Assembly (NCBI GenBank): GCA_003514385.1
Contig: DOQR01000004.1
Coordinates: forward strand, 1 to 49,074
DNA length: 49,074 nt
Reading direction: 5' to 3'
From: Oscillospiraceae bacterium
Lineage (GTDB): Bacteria > Bacillota > Clostridia > Oscillospirales > Acutalibacteraceae
Every line of letters begins with the position of its first letter. The first letter of the stretch is position 1. The position numbers were made by a program, and so were the translations under genes. Positions 24,699 to 33,477 of this stretch are shown here, piece by piece. The notes under the pieces are model-generated. The model searched no databases. It was not told the origin of the DNA and saw only the letters and a program-made list of their open reading frames with translations.

Positions 24699-25584
24699 AT
24701 AATATTTCGCTGTTTTCAAGCAGATATGCCGCACCTATGGCACCGGCATCGTTGCCGAGCACGGCGGGGCGAATGAGATGAGCGTCAGAGTCGGGCAGGG
24801 CATTTAGAAAACCTTCGAGCCAATATTGCCTCAGCTCAATTAGTCCGCCGCCGATTACGATGCACTCGGGGTCAAAAACACATTTTACCGTGTCAACGAC
24901 CGCGCACAGGTCGGATATAAAAATTTCGACTGCCTCGCGGCATTTTTTGTCGCCGTCTGCGGCTTTTTTGAAAACTCCGTTGCAGTTGAAGCAGCGGCAG
25001 TCAAGCTCGCTTGCCGTTCGCATAAGCCCGGTTGCCGAAACATACTGCTCGGCGCAGCCGACCTTGCCGCAGTTGCATTCGCGCCCGCCGATGTGCAGGG
25101 GAATGTGACCTATCCGCGCCGCATGGAAGTTGGCTCCCGTGAGCAGCTTTCCGTTTATTGAAGCCGCGCCGCCGAGACCTGTTCCGAGAGTCAGCATGAC
25201 GGCGTTTTTGCAGTTCTCAGCCGCCCCGAAATAAGCCTCTCCGATGAATGCCGCCGCCGCATCGTTTACGACGAAAACACGGCGTTTGAATTTATTCTCA
25301 ACATCTTTTTTTATCTCGAATCCCGTGAATCCGGGCAGGTTGCCGGTCGCGTAGAGAACCTTACCTTCATATGGATCTATGTCCCCGGCAGAGCCGATAC
25401 CTATGCCCGCACCTGCGCCTGCAAGCGGGAGCAGATCTTTTATAACGGCAAAAAGACAATTTCTGATGCTGTCGAGTCCGCGGGATATGTCGGTCGAGCG
25501 CTTTGCTCTCGCCGTAACGGTTCCGTTTTCAATAACCGCACCTTTTATCGATGTCCCGCCGATGTCGATACCGATATTCTTCAT
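24697..25584 (-). CDS. ROK-family sugar kinase, probable N-acetylmannosamine kinase
   Basis: 295 residues from the ATG at 25584; a GTG at 25593 overlapping the nanE stop is an alternative. ROK features: phosphate loop IGIDIGGTSIKGA, the catalytic Asp in VVNDAAAAFIGE, TLGTGLGGA, and the zinc-binding CNCGKVGCAEQY. Sequence alone would also allow glucokinase. The immediate neighbour nanE makes ManNAc to ManNAc-6-P the best guess (inference). The start overlaps or abuts the nanE stop, so the two are coupled. No sialate lyase (nanA) is in the window. Confidence 0.85.
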   Translation of the reverse strand: MKNIGIDIGGTSIKGAVIENGTVTARAKRSTDISRGLDSIRNCLFAVIKDLLPLAGAGAGIGIGSAGDIDPYEGKVLYATGNLPGFTGFEIKKDVENKFKRRVFVVNDAAAAFIGEAYFGAAENCKNAVMLTLGTGLGGAASINGKLLTGANFHAARIGHIPLHIGGRECNCGKVGCAEQYVSATGLMRTASELDCRCFNCNGVFKKAADGDKKCREAVEIFISDLCAVVDTVKCVFDPECIVIGGGLIELRQYWLEGFLNALPDSDAHLIRPAVLGNDAGAIGAAYLLENSEIL

Positions 25585-25585
25585 C

Positions 25586-26260
25586 TTATTCACCGAAAGC
25601 CTTCATAAAGTGTTTGGTAATGTCCATGGGTCTGGTTATCGCACTGCCGATAACAACGGCGTATACGCCTGTGTCAAGCACATTTTTCAGCTGACCGACT
25701 TCCCATATTCCGCCCTCGGCGATGATGTGCGCGTGCAGTGTCGATGTCATCTCACGGAGCAGCTCGCAGTCCGGGATTGCGATACCCTTGGTGTATTCTG
25801 TATAGCCGCGCAGGGTAGTGCCGATATAATCGAAACCGAGCTCATCGGCGCGCTTGGCCTCCTCATAGTTCGAGCAGTCCGCCATTATCTCAACTTCGGG
25901 TGCATTCTCGCGAATATATTTTATAAGATCTTCAATCTTTTCGCCGTTCGGGCGCGAACGCTTCGTTGCATCGAGCGCAATAACGCTGCACTTCGTTGTC
26001 AGCAGGGCTTTGACCTCTTTCAGCGTCGGGGTTATGTAAACTTCGGAGTCCGGATATTCGGCTTTGATTATGCCGATTACGGGCACATCAACCTCTGCCG
26101 TTATCTCATTTATGTCCTCAACATAGTTCGCTCTTATTCCAGCCGCGCCGCCGAGTACAGCTGCGCGCGCAAAGTGCCCCATCATGTGCAGCCCGTAGAG
26201 CGGCTCGCCCTTGACTGCCTGGCATGAGACTATAAGACCGTGTTCTTTCAATTTTGCCAT
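25586..26260 (-). CDS. nanE: N-acetylmannosamine-6-phosphate 2-epimerase
   Basis: 224 residues from the ATG at 26260 (GGAGAG 8 nt upstream). It is a (beta/alpha)8 barrel with the family's opening LIVSCQAVKGEPLYG, the loop VIGIIKAEYPDSEVYITPT, IALDATKRSRP, and the catalytic-region IIAEGGIW near the C-terminus. It converts ManNAc-6-P to GlcNAc-6-P in sialic acid/amino sugar catabolism. NagB, further along the window, uses a later intermediate of the same pathway. Confidence 0.95.
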   Translation of the reverse strand: MAKLKEHGLIVSCQAVKGEPLYGLHMMGHFARAAVLGGAAGIRANYVEDINEITAEVDVPVIGIIKAEYPDSEVYITPTLKEVKALLTTKCSVIALDATKRSRPNGEKIEDLIKYIRENAPEVEIMADCSNYEEAKRADELGFDYIGTTLRGYTEYTKGIAIPDCELLREMTSTLHAHIIAEGGIWEVGQLKNVLDTGVYAVVIGSAITRPMDITKHFMKAFGE

Positions 26261-26330
26261 AGTTATCACTCTCCACAGATATTTTCGCCTTTCGCGGCAA
26301 AAAAGTCAAGGGGATAGTGAATTTTATCAT

Positions 26331-26361
26331 CAAAAAACGAACCCTCCGTTTGGAGGGCTCG
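26331..26361 (-). terminator. Terminator of the DUF2804 gene
   Basis: CGAACCCTCC (26338-26347) pairs with GGAGGGCTCG (26352-26361), GTTT loop. Six T residues follow on the minus strand. Confidence 0.9.
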
Positions 26362-26373
26362 CGTCGGTTTAAT

Positions 26374-27492
26374 TTACCACTTGTTCTCGACATATTCGCA
26401 GAATGCGTACATGTCTTTAATTTCAAGCTTTGTGCCGTCGTCGAGAACAGCCGTACCGTTCCACATGCCGTGAACCTGATGTGAATGCATGCGCAGGAGA
26501 TTGAGAGCGTTCGTGTCGCAGTGGTGATCATAGAACGGGGTCATTACAAAATCAAATCTGCCGTCCTCGGAGACAAAGTGCCAGGGCTCCATATATTTGT
26601 CGGGTTTCGGGAAAGTTTCGACATCTATCGCGCCGAACTTGTGAGCCTTGCCGTCATAGAATATGCAGGTCTCGGTCGCGTTGCTCTCGTCGCCGATGCC
26701 CCAGGTTATCTCAAAGCCGAAAATGTGCTTGTTGCCGTTCTCGTCGGTCAGATATGTAGAGCCGTTGCCCCAGTACCAAACGAGCTTGTAGGGAGTGTTG
26801 ACGCGACCCCAGTCGAGGCAGCAGAAGGTGTCGTCTTTTGAGAATTTGTAGACCTTGTCGCCCCATTTATATGTGCCGCTGCAGGGCATGCAGTTCTGCT
26901 TTGTGGTCATGAAATAGCTCTTCGGGTCATCTTTGAAAGGGAGAACCGTTGTGATGTTCTCGAGACCGTCCGGAATGTCCATTTCAAAGTGGCACTCGAC
27001 CTTGCCGGACTTGAAATAAATAGTGCGCTTGTGCTCTTCGGTCAGGACATCGAATGTAGCCTTGCCGATTCCGTTGACTTCCATTTTGACATGGTTCGGA
27101 ACATCGCCTTTGGGCGGGAGAACATATTTGTCCTTTCCGCCGAGGAAGAGCGCCGTGGGGGCGGTGAGAGTGCCGGCGGCGAGCTTCTTGTTCTTCTTCG
27201 GGTTTCTCAGATCGACCAGCGCCGCCGAAGCGTAGCCGCCGATAGAGATGTTGGCGAAGCTTATCTGAATCATGTATCTTCCGTCTGATATCTGATAGAA
27301 GTCCCATTCCTTGCGGCGCATTGTAGGCGTCGATTTCGTGCGGTCATAGTCAAAGACCATGTGACGCGCCCAGCCGGGTGAAAGCAGAGTTCCGTCGTCG
27401 GCAAGGAGCTTTGTCGGCTCGTTGTACTCCTTCTGCGCGCTCTTGACCTCACCCTTGAGCCAGCTCGGATAAGTCCTGGGTATCTCGCTCAT
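26374..27492 (-). CDS. DUF2804 family protein
   Basis: 372 residues with no signal peptide or membrane segment. It has the DUF2804 pattern of aromatic-rich beta strands: WDFYQISDGRYMIQISFANI near residue 65, and CLDWGRVNTPYKLVWYWGNG near 225, the strongest family segment. The family is widespread in bacteria and fungi, and its biochemical role is not known. Single gene with its own promoter and terminator. Codon use is biased, so it may be well expressed. Confidence 0.85.
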   Translation of the reverse strand: MSEIPRTYPSWLKGEVKSAQKEYNEPTKLLADDGTLLSPGWARHMVFDYDRTKSTPTMRRKEWDFYQISDGRYMIQISFANISIGGYASAALVDLRNPKKNKKLAAGTLTAPTALFLGGKDKYVLPPKGDVPNHVKMEVNGIGKATFDVLTEEHKRTIYFKSGKVECHFEMDIPDGLENITTVLPFKDDPKSYFMTTKQNCMPCSGTYKWGDKVYKFSKDDTFCCLDWGRVNTPYKLVWYWGNGSTYLTDENGNKHIFGFEITWGIGDESNATETCIFYDGKAHKFGAIDVETFPKPDKYMEPWHFVSEDGRFDFVMTPFYDHHCDTNALNLLRMHSHQVHGMWNGTAVLDDGTKLEIKDMYAFCEYVENKW

Positions 27493-27550
27493 TAAAAAAT
27501 CCTCCTAAACATTAGTTGCATCAGCCCTCAGCTGTGCTGAATCTCGGTTA

Positions 27551-27579
27551 ATTATAGCATATATACCAAAAATATACAA
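27551..27579 (-). promoter_or_regulatory. Promoter of the DUF2804 gene
   Basis: On the minus strand TTGTAT (27574-27579), 17 nt, then TATAAT (27551-27556) with TG just upstream of the -10. Confidence 0.82.
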
Positions 27580-27611
27580 CGATTTTTTAGTTTATTATTT
27601 AAAAATACGAG

Positions 27612-27637
27612 AAAAGGCTCCCACAGAGGGAGCCTTT
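27612..27637 (-). terminator. Terminator of the MBOAT-DHHW operon
   Basis: AAAGGCTCCC (27613-27622) pairs with GGGAGCCTTT (27628-27637) around a 5-nt loop; T-rich sequence follows on the minus strand. Confidence 0.85.
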
Positions 27638-27644
27638 ATAGTTT

Positions 27645-28988
27645 TTAGCCCATCTTTTCGAGTGCCGACATATATTTCGGATTCGTCGGGATGAACATAT
27701 AGTTGAGGAACAGCACTTCCTCTATCGAATTTGTCTTGACGAAACTCGCGAGGTTTACATTTATCTGCCTCGGGTCAATGACGTAGACGGTCTTGTAGTT
27801 GTTGCAGAGCCACGGAACAAATGCGTTTGCATAGCTCTCTTTTATAACTACGATGCTGCGGTTGCCGGGCGCGTCGGTGGTTATCTTAGTTACGCCGTGG
27901 TCACCGCCGAGGAAGGCGAGATACTTGTTCGAGGACTTCACTTCCGTGTTTATGACCTTGACTTTGTAGTTGCTCTTGAGTGTCGGGTCGGAGTCGGAGG
28001 CGATCGCTTCTGTGTTGGTCTTCGGAATGAAATATTCAACGTAGTCCGGTTTTTTTTCAACCGCCGTGCTCTGCGTAGCTTTGTAAAGCGTGCCAAGGAA
28101 CGGGGAGAGCTTACCGGTCCGGAGTGAATTGATTTCAACGGGCATGAATCCTGCGGTATTTGCAAACGCGCGGTATGCGTAATATGCGCCGCGTGCAGTC
28201 CAGTGGTGATCCGTTCTGAAATACAGATATTCGTTCGTGTGGGCGGCTATCTCCGGATAGGCATCAACGGGGGTTATGCCCTTGAGCTCGCCGTAGATAT
28301 AATTGATGCCCTGATACTGCGAATGCGATTTGCCGGAGTTGTATTTCTTCGGAGCGTAGAACTCTATCGAGGTCGGAGCCATGAGGCTGTATACTTTTGT
28401 GTTCGGCATCTCCGCCTTGAGTTTGTTGAGCGTCGCGGTGTAGACATCCATCTTCTTATAGACGTTGGTATATTGCTCCATAAGACGGTTGTCAAGAAGG
28501 ATTATATACTGGTTGGAATATACAGTTTCCTTTCCGGTCTCGTCAACTTCGGCGGCATTTATCGGCTGAGTGGTCTCGGTGTTCCTTGCGGTCTCGGAGG
28601 GTATTGTGGTCTGCTCGCCGGTTGTTTCGGCGTTGCTTTCATCCTCATGCGAGAGCGCCTCGCCGTCGCCGACTCCGCCGTTGTTCTTTATGACCGTCGC
28701 GCCGTCGCCGATCTTCAGGAACGAATAGAACGATTTAATCTTGTTGCTTATTTTGACGAGCCCGTTTCTGCCGGGAAACTGGTCGTTGTAGTATTCCTCA
28801 AATTTTGAAGCAAAGTCACCGGAGAAATATGAGCTGGCGGAAAAAGAGGGTTTCTGCGCAAGATTTCTGTTCTCCATCTCGGAGACCTTTTCGTCCTTGT
28901 CGAAGAAGCTGTAAAATCCGACAATGATGAAAACCGCTAAAACGACACTGAATGAGACGGCGGTAAGAATTTTTTGGATTTTTTTCAT
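27645..28988 (-). CDS. DHHW-family extracytoplasmic protein (AlgX/AlgJ-like)
   Basis: 447 residues. One N-terminal membrane anchor (about 8-28) with the rest outside the cell. A Thr/Glu-rich low-complexity stretch lies around 120-150. The signature TDHHWTARGAYYAYRAF gives the family its name, and KESYANAFVPW comes later with the nucleophile-type serine region. The fold is that of SGNH-like acetyltransferases. Together with the MBOAT protein encoded 17 nt upstream it would move acyl groups onto an exported polysaccharide (inference from Alg/Pat systems). The polymer is unknown. Confidence 0.87.
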   Translation of the reverse strand: MKKIQKILTAVSFSVVLAVFIIVGFYSFFDKDEKVSEMENRNLAQKPSFSASSYFSGDFASKFEEYYNDQFPGRNGLVKISNKIKSFYSFLKIGDGATVIKNNGGVGDGEALSHEDESNAETTGEQTTIPSETARNTETTQPINAAEVDETGKETVYSNQYIILLDNRLMEQYTNVYKKMDVYTATLNKLKAEMPNTKVYSLMAPTSIEFYAPKKYNSGKSHSQYQGINYIYGELKGITPVDAYPEIAAHTNEYLYFRTDHHWTARGAYYAYRAFANTAGFMPVEINSLRTGKLSPFLGTLYKATQSTAVEKKPDYVEYFIPKTNTEAIASDSDPTLKSNYKVKVINTEVKSSNKYLAFLGGDHGVTKITTDAPGNRSIVVIKESYANAFVPWLCNNYKTVYVIDPRQINVNLASFVKTNSIEEVLFLNYMFIPTNPKYMSALEKMG

Positions 28989-29005
28989 TTTATCTTAGCG
29001 CCTCC

Positions 29006-30418
29006 TCAGAATCTGAAATACAGGAACGGGTTATATGTCGAGCCCGCCAGCGATGCCACGCAGAGCACGAGCATAACAACATTGAAAACAGTGTTGAATA
29101 TCGGCTCTGTCACCGGTGCACGTTGCTTGAGCTTCGCGATGCCCACTTTGACGAGCTTTGCAACGGGCGCGCAGGCGATAGCTGCGATGATAATAAACGG
29201 AATGTTGTTGATTATCATCGCGTTCATGACCGGGTCGGTGAACGCGTTGCCCGATGCGCCGAACGCCACGGAAAATGCCGACTTCATTGCCGAGAAATCC
29301 TCGAAGTAGAATATCATCCAGCCGACGAGCACGACAAATATCGAATACACCCAGCGAATAATTTTCGGAATCTTGTCAAGGAACTTCTTGAACACAAACT
29401 TTTCGAGGCACAGGAACACGAAATAGTAGAGACCCCATATTACGAAGTTCCAGCTCGCGCCGTGCCAAAGTCCTGTGAGACCCCAGACGATGAAAAGATT
29501 GAGTATCTGACGCGGCAGACTGACTCTGTTTCCTCCGAGGGGGATATAGACATAATCTCTGAAGAAAGAGCTCAGCGTGATATGCCATCTGCGCCAGAAA
29601 TCGGTTATAGAAGTTGAGATATATGGATATTTGAAGTTTTCAGGATAATCAAAGCCGAACATGCGACCGAGTCCGATAGCCATGTCTGAGTATCCGGAGA
29701 AATCGAAGTAAATCTGGAAAGCATAGAACAGAACTCCGACCCACACGCTCATCACAGCTGCATTGTCAATATTGGCGAGCAGCGACTCGGCGAGAGAACC
29801 GGCATAGTTTGCTATGAGCACCTTTTTGCCGAGACCCGCCATGAATCTCGTCATGCCTTTTGCAAAGCCGTCTATCGTAACAGTTCTGTGGTCAATCTGT
29901 GTGTCAATATCTGAATATCTGACAATCGGACCCGCTATAAGTTGCGGGAAGAGCGAGACAAACATCAGGAAGTTTATGAAAGACTTCTGTGCCTTAACAT
30001 CTCCTTTGTAAACATCGAGCGAATATGACATCGTCTGGAATGTGTAGAACGAGATACCTATCGGCAAAGAAAATGTCGGAACATGGAGCGAGAGGTGGAA
30101 GATTCCGTTGAGCGTGGAAATGAAGAATCCGCTGTATTTGAACGCCGCGAGCAGGCCGAGATTGATAACAACCGAAAGTGCGATAAACAGTTTGGTTATC
30201 TTTTTGCCGCGGTATTTTTCTATCCCGAGAGACACCGTATAATCCAGTATGGAGCTGAAAATCAGCAGACATACCCAAACCGGCTCACCCCATGAATAGA
30301 ATATAAGTGATGCAATGACAAGAACGATATTTTTCGCCTTGTCGTTCTTCACGATAAAATAGAAGAACAGAGTCACGGGAAAGAATATGAACAGAAATAC
30401 GAGACTCGAAAAGACCAC
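29006..30418 (-). CDS. MBOAT-family membrane O-acyltransferase (AlgI/PatA-like)
   Basis: 470 residues, many membrane helices, starting with GTG at 30418 after GGGGGAAA. The family opening MVFSSLVFLFIFFPV is complete, the middle has YFDFSGYSDMAIGLGRMFGF, and the catalytic His is in LTGLWHGASWNF. MBOAT proteins of this group pass acetyl groups across the membrane for polysaccharide or wall acetylation. Paired with the DHHW protein in one transcript. No glycosyltransferase is nearby, so the acceptor must be made elsewhere. Confidence 0.94.
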   Translation of the reverse strand: MVFSSLVFLFIFFPVTLFFYFIVKNDKAKNIVLVIASLIFYSWGEPVWVCLLIFSSILDYTVSLGIEKYRGKKITKLFIALSVVINLGLLAAFKYSGFFISTLNGIFHLSLHVPTFSLPIGISFYTFQTMSYSLDVYKGDVKAQKSFINFLMFVSLFPQLIAGPIVRYSDIDTQIDHRTVTIDGFAKGMTRFMAGLGKKVLIANYAGSLAESLLANIDNAAVMSVWVGVLFYAFQIYFDFSGYSDMAIGLGRMFGFDYPENFKYPYISTSITDFWRRWHITLSSFFRDYVYIPLGGNRVSLPRQILNLFIVWGLTGLWHGASWNFVIWGLYYFVFLCLEKFVFKKFLDKIPKIIRWVYSIFVVLVGWMIFYFEDFSAMKSAFSVAFGASGNAFTDPVMNAMIINNIPFIIIAAIACAPVAKLVKVGIAKLKQRAPVTEPIFNTVFNVVMLVLCVASLAGSTYNPFLYFRF

Positions 30419-30467
30419 TTGATTTCCCCCTTTTTGTGCGTATGATAAACCTATTATATTACATCTA

Positions 30468-30498
30468 ATTATACACTCTTTAATTGGTAATTCAATTA
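30468..30498 (-). promoter_or_regulatory. Promoter of the MBOAT-DHHW operon with small inverted repeat
   Basis: On the minus strand TTGAAT (30490-30495), 16 nt, TATAAT (30468-30473). The -35 lies in an inverted repeat TAATTG-GTAATT-CAATTA (30481-30498) that could be an operator. Confidence 0.6.
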
Positions 30499-30542
30499 CA
30501 AAAGAGTTACAAAAAGCTTATTGCCATTGAAAGCTTTTGACG

Positions 30543-30574
30543 AAAAAAAGAGACACGGAACAAACCGTGTCTCT
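30543..30574 (-). terminator. Terminator of the phosphatase gene
   Basis: AGAGACACGG (30549-30558) pairs with CCGTGTCTCT (30565-30574), 6-nt loop, then seven T residues on the minus strand. Confidence 0.92.
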
Positions 30575-30599
30575 TGGAGCCGATTATGCAGTTGGAAAT

Positions 30600-32102
30600 T
30601 TAAAACATATTGATGATAACCGGGATAAGAGCTTTTATAATTTTGATAACGATCTTGGCAATGACAGGAGCGACAACGCTCGTTATCTTCACAACATATC
30701 TTGCAACTTCAATCGCAATCTGGATTATAACATACCACTTGCCGAGATAGCGCTGAAGCATATCGGTGTCCATGCCCTTGTGGTTGGGGTCGACGGGGGA
30801 GTAGGATGTGTCGGTTTTGACTATCTTGCACTCGTCTATCAGCTCTTCGCTGTCGACGCCGTAGGTCTTGAGAGTGAAAGAGTTCTTCGTAAACTCGACG
30901 GTCGAATAGCTCGGCTCTTCGGAGACATATTTAAAATCAAGCCATTCGTAATCGTAATCCTCGATACGGTTCTTGCCGGAAGCGGAGCTTGCGGTAAAGT
31001 ATACGGTGCCGACGGGATCGACAACTGCGCCGTCCGTATTGTATTTCTGATCCTTGACGGGCTTTGTGTCCTTCATGAAGAAGGAGCGTCCGTAAAGATG
31101 CTCGTGACCGGTCAGGCAGACGTCTATCTCAAATCTGTCGATAAGCGCGCTGTATATAGCCGCAAGCAGCTTGTTGTCGTCATCTGCGGCGTGGTGTCCC
31201 GTTCCGTAGATATCGTGATGCATAACGGCTACGCGCCATGTGGCATCGGGATTCTTGGCGATAGCGTCAAGGGTGAACTGATACTGGTCATAAACATTGA
31301 AAATCTGGGTGTTATAGACGATGAAAAGCACATCGCCGTAACGGAACCAGTAGTTCTCGTCAACGTTTGCGGGTGTCGTGCCGCGGTATTCGTTGGGGTT
31401 GTTGACATAGAGAGGATATGTTTTGCCTCTGCGGTCGTGGTTGCCGACGGTTGTCGCAAGGGGATAAGATCTGAGCGCCGCGGGGGAGAGCGTACCCGCC
31501 CACTCGTTTGCTCTGTCTCCGTGCTGGGTCTGGTCGCCCGCGGAGAGTATAAAGCTGATGTCGCTGTTCTTGTCGAGTGCGGTGCCGAGAGTTTTCTGCC
31601 ACACATAGGCTTCCTCGCGTCCGTCTTCAACGTCGCTGCTGACCTGGATATCGCTGATATAGAGGAGCTTAAATTTCTCGGTGGAGAGAGTTCTGTACAT
31701 AACGGGACTGCTGAACTTTCCGTTGCTACCGTAGACATAGTAATAAACGGTGTTCGGCTCAAGTCCGGTTGCCGTCACTTTGTAGATGCTTTGACCGGTA
31801 TAGCTGTCGGTCGAGGCCTTGCCTACGAACTCTTTAAACGAGGTCATGTCGGCGCTTTTGCCGATGCGGACAACGCCGCTCTTAGCCGTGTCGTCGGAGT
31901 GCCAGCAGAAGTTGAGCTGAGTCGCGTCCGTGCCCGGGGTGAGTGCGATGAGCGTGTTGTCGTTTCTTACAGTTTCCCAGTAGCTGTTCCATTCGGGCTG
32001 AGTGAGCACATTGCTTCCGTCTGCCGAGGTGCCGATAGCAAGGCACGAGGCGAGCATGAGCAGTGCGAGCAGAATGGACAGCGTCCGTTTTGCTGCTTTC
32101 AT
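30600..32102 (-). CDS. Secreted purple-acid-phosphatase-like metallophosphoesterase
   Basis: 500 residues from the ATG at 32102, with AAAGGAGA upstream; an ATG at 32120 overlaps that site. Signal sequence at 1-27; LMLASC at 16-20 could also be a lipobox. A fibronectin-III-like domain, about 40-135, is the purple acid phosphatase N-terminal domain. The catalytic domain has SDIQ, SAGDQTQHG, VGNHDRR, VMHHD and LTGHEHLYGR, which bind two metals. The enzyme would release phosphate from external phosphomonoesters. The last 50-odd residues are odd: an almost continuous Ile/Val/Lys stretch ending PVIINMF, looking like amphipathic or membrane-seeking helix. Confidence 0.9.
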   Translation of the reverse strand: MKAAKRTLSILLALLMLASCLAIGTSADGSNVLTQPEWNSYWETVRNDNTLIALTPGTDATQLNFCWHSDDTAKSGVVRIGKSADMTSFKEFVGKASTDSYTGQSIYKVTATGLEPNTVYYYVYGSNGKFSSPVMYRTLSTEKFKLLYISDIQVSSDVEDGREEAYVWQKTLGTALDKNSDISFILSAGDQTQHGDRANEWAGTLSPAALRSYPLATTVGNHDRRGKTYPLYVNNPNEYRGTTPANVDENYWFRYGDVLFIVYNTQIFNVYDQYQFTLDAIAKNPDATWRVAVMHHDIYGTGHHAADDDNKLLAAIYSALIDRFEIDVCLTGHEHLYGRSFFMKDTKPVKDQKYNTDGAVVDPVGTVYFTASSASGKNRIEDYDYEWLDFKYVSEEPSYSTVEFTKNSFTLKTYGVDSEELIDECKIVKTDTSYSPVDPNHKGMDTDMLQRYLGKWYVIIQIAIEVARYVVKITSVVAPVIAKIVIKIIKALIPVIINMF

Positions 32103-32228
32103 TGGAATTCTCCTTTTCATATTTTTTAAGCGGGAGTATTATAACACATTTTGCTCTATTTTGGTAGTTTTTTTTAATATATTATCTATTTTTTTATAAA
32201 AACTATGGAAATATTTATAAAGTGATGA

Positions 32229-32234
32229 TATAAT
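32229..32234 (+). promoter_or_regulatory. Probable -10 element of nagB
   Basis: TATAAT 36 nt before the nagB start; the -35 region is weak. Confidence 0.5.
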
Positions 32235-32269
32235 CTATCGCGGATTTTTAAGAATGAAGAGGAATACAG

Positions 32270-32995
32270 ATGAAAGTTATTGTTTTGAACTCGACGGCAC
32301 AGGTTGGCGAGGAAGTTGGAAAAATTTTCTGCGATGAGGTCAATGCAAAGCATAATGCGGTTCTCGGACTTGCAACCGGAGCGTCCCCGATACCTACATA
32401 TGAGTATATGACCGAGCAGTATCGCAGCGGCAAGGTGAGCTTCAAGGATGTCAAGACCTTCAACCTTGACGAATACTGTGATCTGCCGAAGAACCACCCC
32501 AACAGCTTCTATTCATTTATGAAAGAGAACCTTTTCTCGAAGGTCGATATAAAGCCCGAGAATGTCAATTTCCTTGACGGAAACGTTGAACCCGTTGCCG
32601 AGAGCGCACGCTATGCGCAGGCTATAAAGAACGCCGGCGGAATAGATATTCAGCTTCTCGGAATCGGCAGAAACGGCCACATCGGCTTCAATGAGCCGGC
32701 TGATGAATTTACCGACGAGGCATTCAAAGTCAAGCTTACCGATAGCACGATAGCTGCAAATTCGCAGTATTTTACTGATATTGCCATGCCGCACTATGCC
32801 ATAACAATGGGCATCGGCTCAATAATGAGAGCGAAAAAGATAGTGCTCATCGCGACAGGCGAAAGTAAGGCAGAGGCGATAAAGGCGACTGTTGAGGGTA
32901 AAGTTACTCCGCATTGTCCTGCATCGATACTTCAGCAGCATGACGATGTGACGATATTCCTTGACGAAGCGGCGGCAAGTCTGCTGAAAAAATAA
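32270..32995 (+). CDS. nagB: Glucosamine-6-phosphate deaminase
   Basis: 241 residues, normal for the family. GLATGASPIPTYEYM forms the phosphate-binding loop, NLDEYCDL holds the catalytic Asp region, and LGIGRNGHIGFNEPA contains the active-site Asn-Gly-His. It converts GlcN-6-P to fructose-6-P and ammonia, the entry of amino sugars into glycolysis, following NanE and a NagA deacetylase that is not in this window. Single gene with its own terminator. Confidence 0.97.
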   Translation: MKVIVLNSTAQVGEEVGKIFCDEVNAKHNAVLGLATGASPIPTYEYMTEQYRSGKVSFKDVKTFNLDEYCDLPKNHPNSFYSFMKENLFSKVDIKPENVNFLDGNVEPVAESARYAQAIKNAGGIDIQLLGIGRNGHIGFNEPADEFTDEAFKVKLTDSTIAANSQYFTDIAMPHYAITMGIGSIMRAKKIVLIATGESKAEAIKATVEGKVTPHCPASILQQHDDVTIFLDEAAASLLKK

Positions 32996-33010
32996 AAATT
33001 GAGATAAACA

Positions 33011-33048
33011 GACCTCCGATGTGTGAAGTGCGTCGGAGGTCATTTTTT
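33011..33048 (+). terminator. Terminator of nagB
   Basis: GACCTCCGA (33011-33019) pairs with TCGGAGGTC (33033-33041), then ATTTTTT. It overlaps the end of the fucosidase remnant. Confidence 0.88.
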
Positions 33049-33383
33049 AATACAGAGCTATTTTGTTGATTTCGGGCGTGTCTCGGGATGAGACTATCAG
33101 TATGCGTACAGCGTCGGTCTCAAGCCCGTGAAGCTTCATTATTTTTTTAGTGCCGATTGTTGTGCCTTCAAACAAGATTTGTCCTGAAGCTGTTTTTTAT
33201 AAGTTCGCCGAGCTCGTTCAGACGCTTGACATCTTCATCATTGAGCTTTCCGTTTGGCATCGGGGGAACGTTGAGATTGAATGTGGTGTTTGCGCCGACG
33301 GAGTTGAGGTATGTGTCAAAGAGCCTTTCGCGCGAGTGAGCCTGCTCGGTGTCGCGGTAGAACCAGCCCGGACGGATGGACAT
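33047..33383 (-). pseudogene. Remnant of GH29 alpha-L-fucosidase (C-terminal part, frameshifted)
   Basis: From the ATG at 33383 the minus strand reads SIRPGWFYRDTEQAH, then SVGANTTFNLNVPPMPNGKL, which are C-terminal landmarks of bacterial GH29 alpha-L-fucosidases. This frame stops at 33168. One frame over, the reading continues from about 33172 with FEGTTIGTKKIMKLHGLETD and on to NKIALY and a stop at 33047-33049. So a frameshift breaks one former domain. The N-terminal catalytic 350 or so residues are absent. A good AGGAGA site precedes the ATG, as if a large internal deletion joined the original start region to the tail. Confidence 0.82.
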
Positions 33384-33477
33384 ATCTCTTTCTCCTTTTG
33401 TCGGTTACCTGGACGCTTTAAGTTTATCGGCTCAGGCCGCGATTGTCAATATGGGTTTTGTTTACTTTTTAAAAGCC

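Noticed and set aside
30537..32129. Open frame of 530 codons on the plus strand
   Set aside because: Antisense to the secreted phosphatase gene, which has a signal peptide and all catalytic motifs. The plus frame starts inside that gene's terminator.
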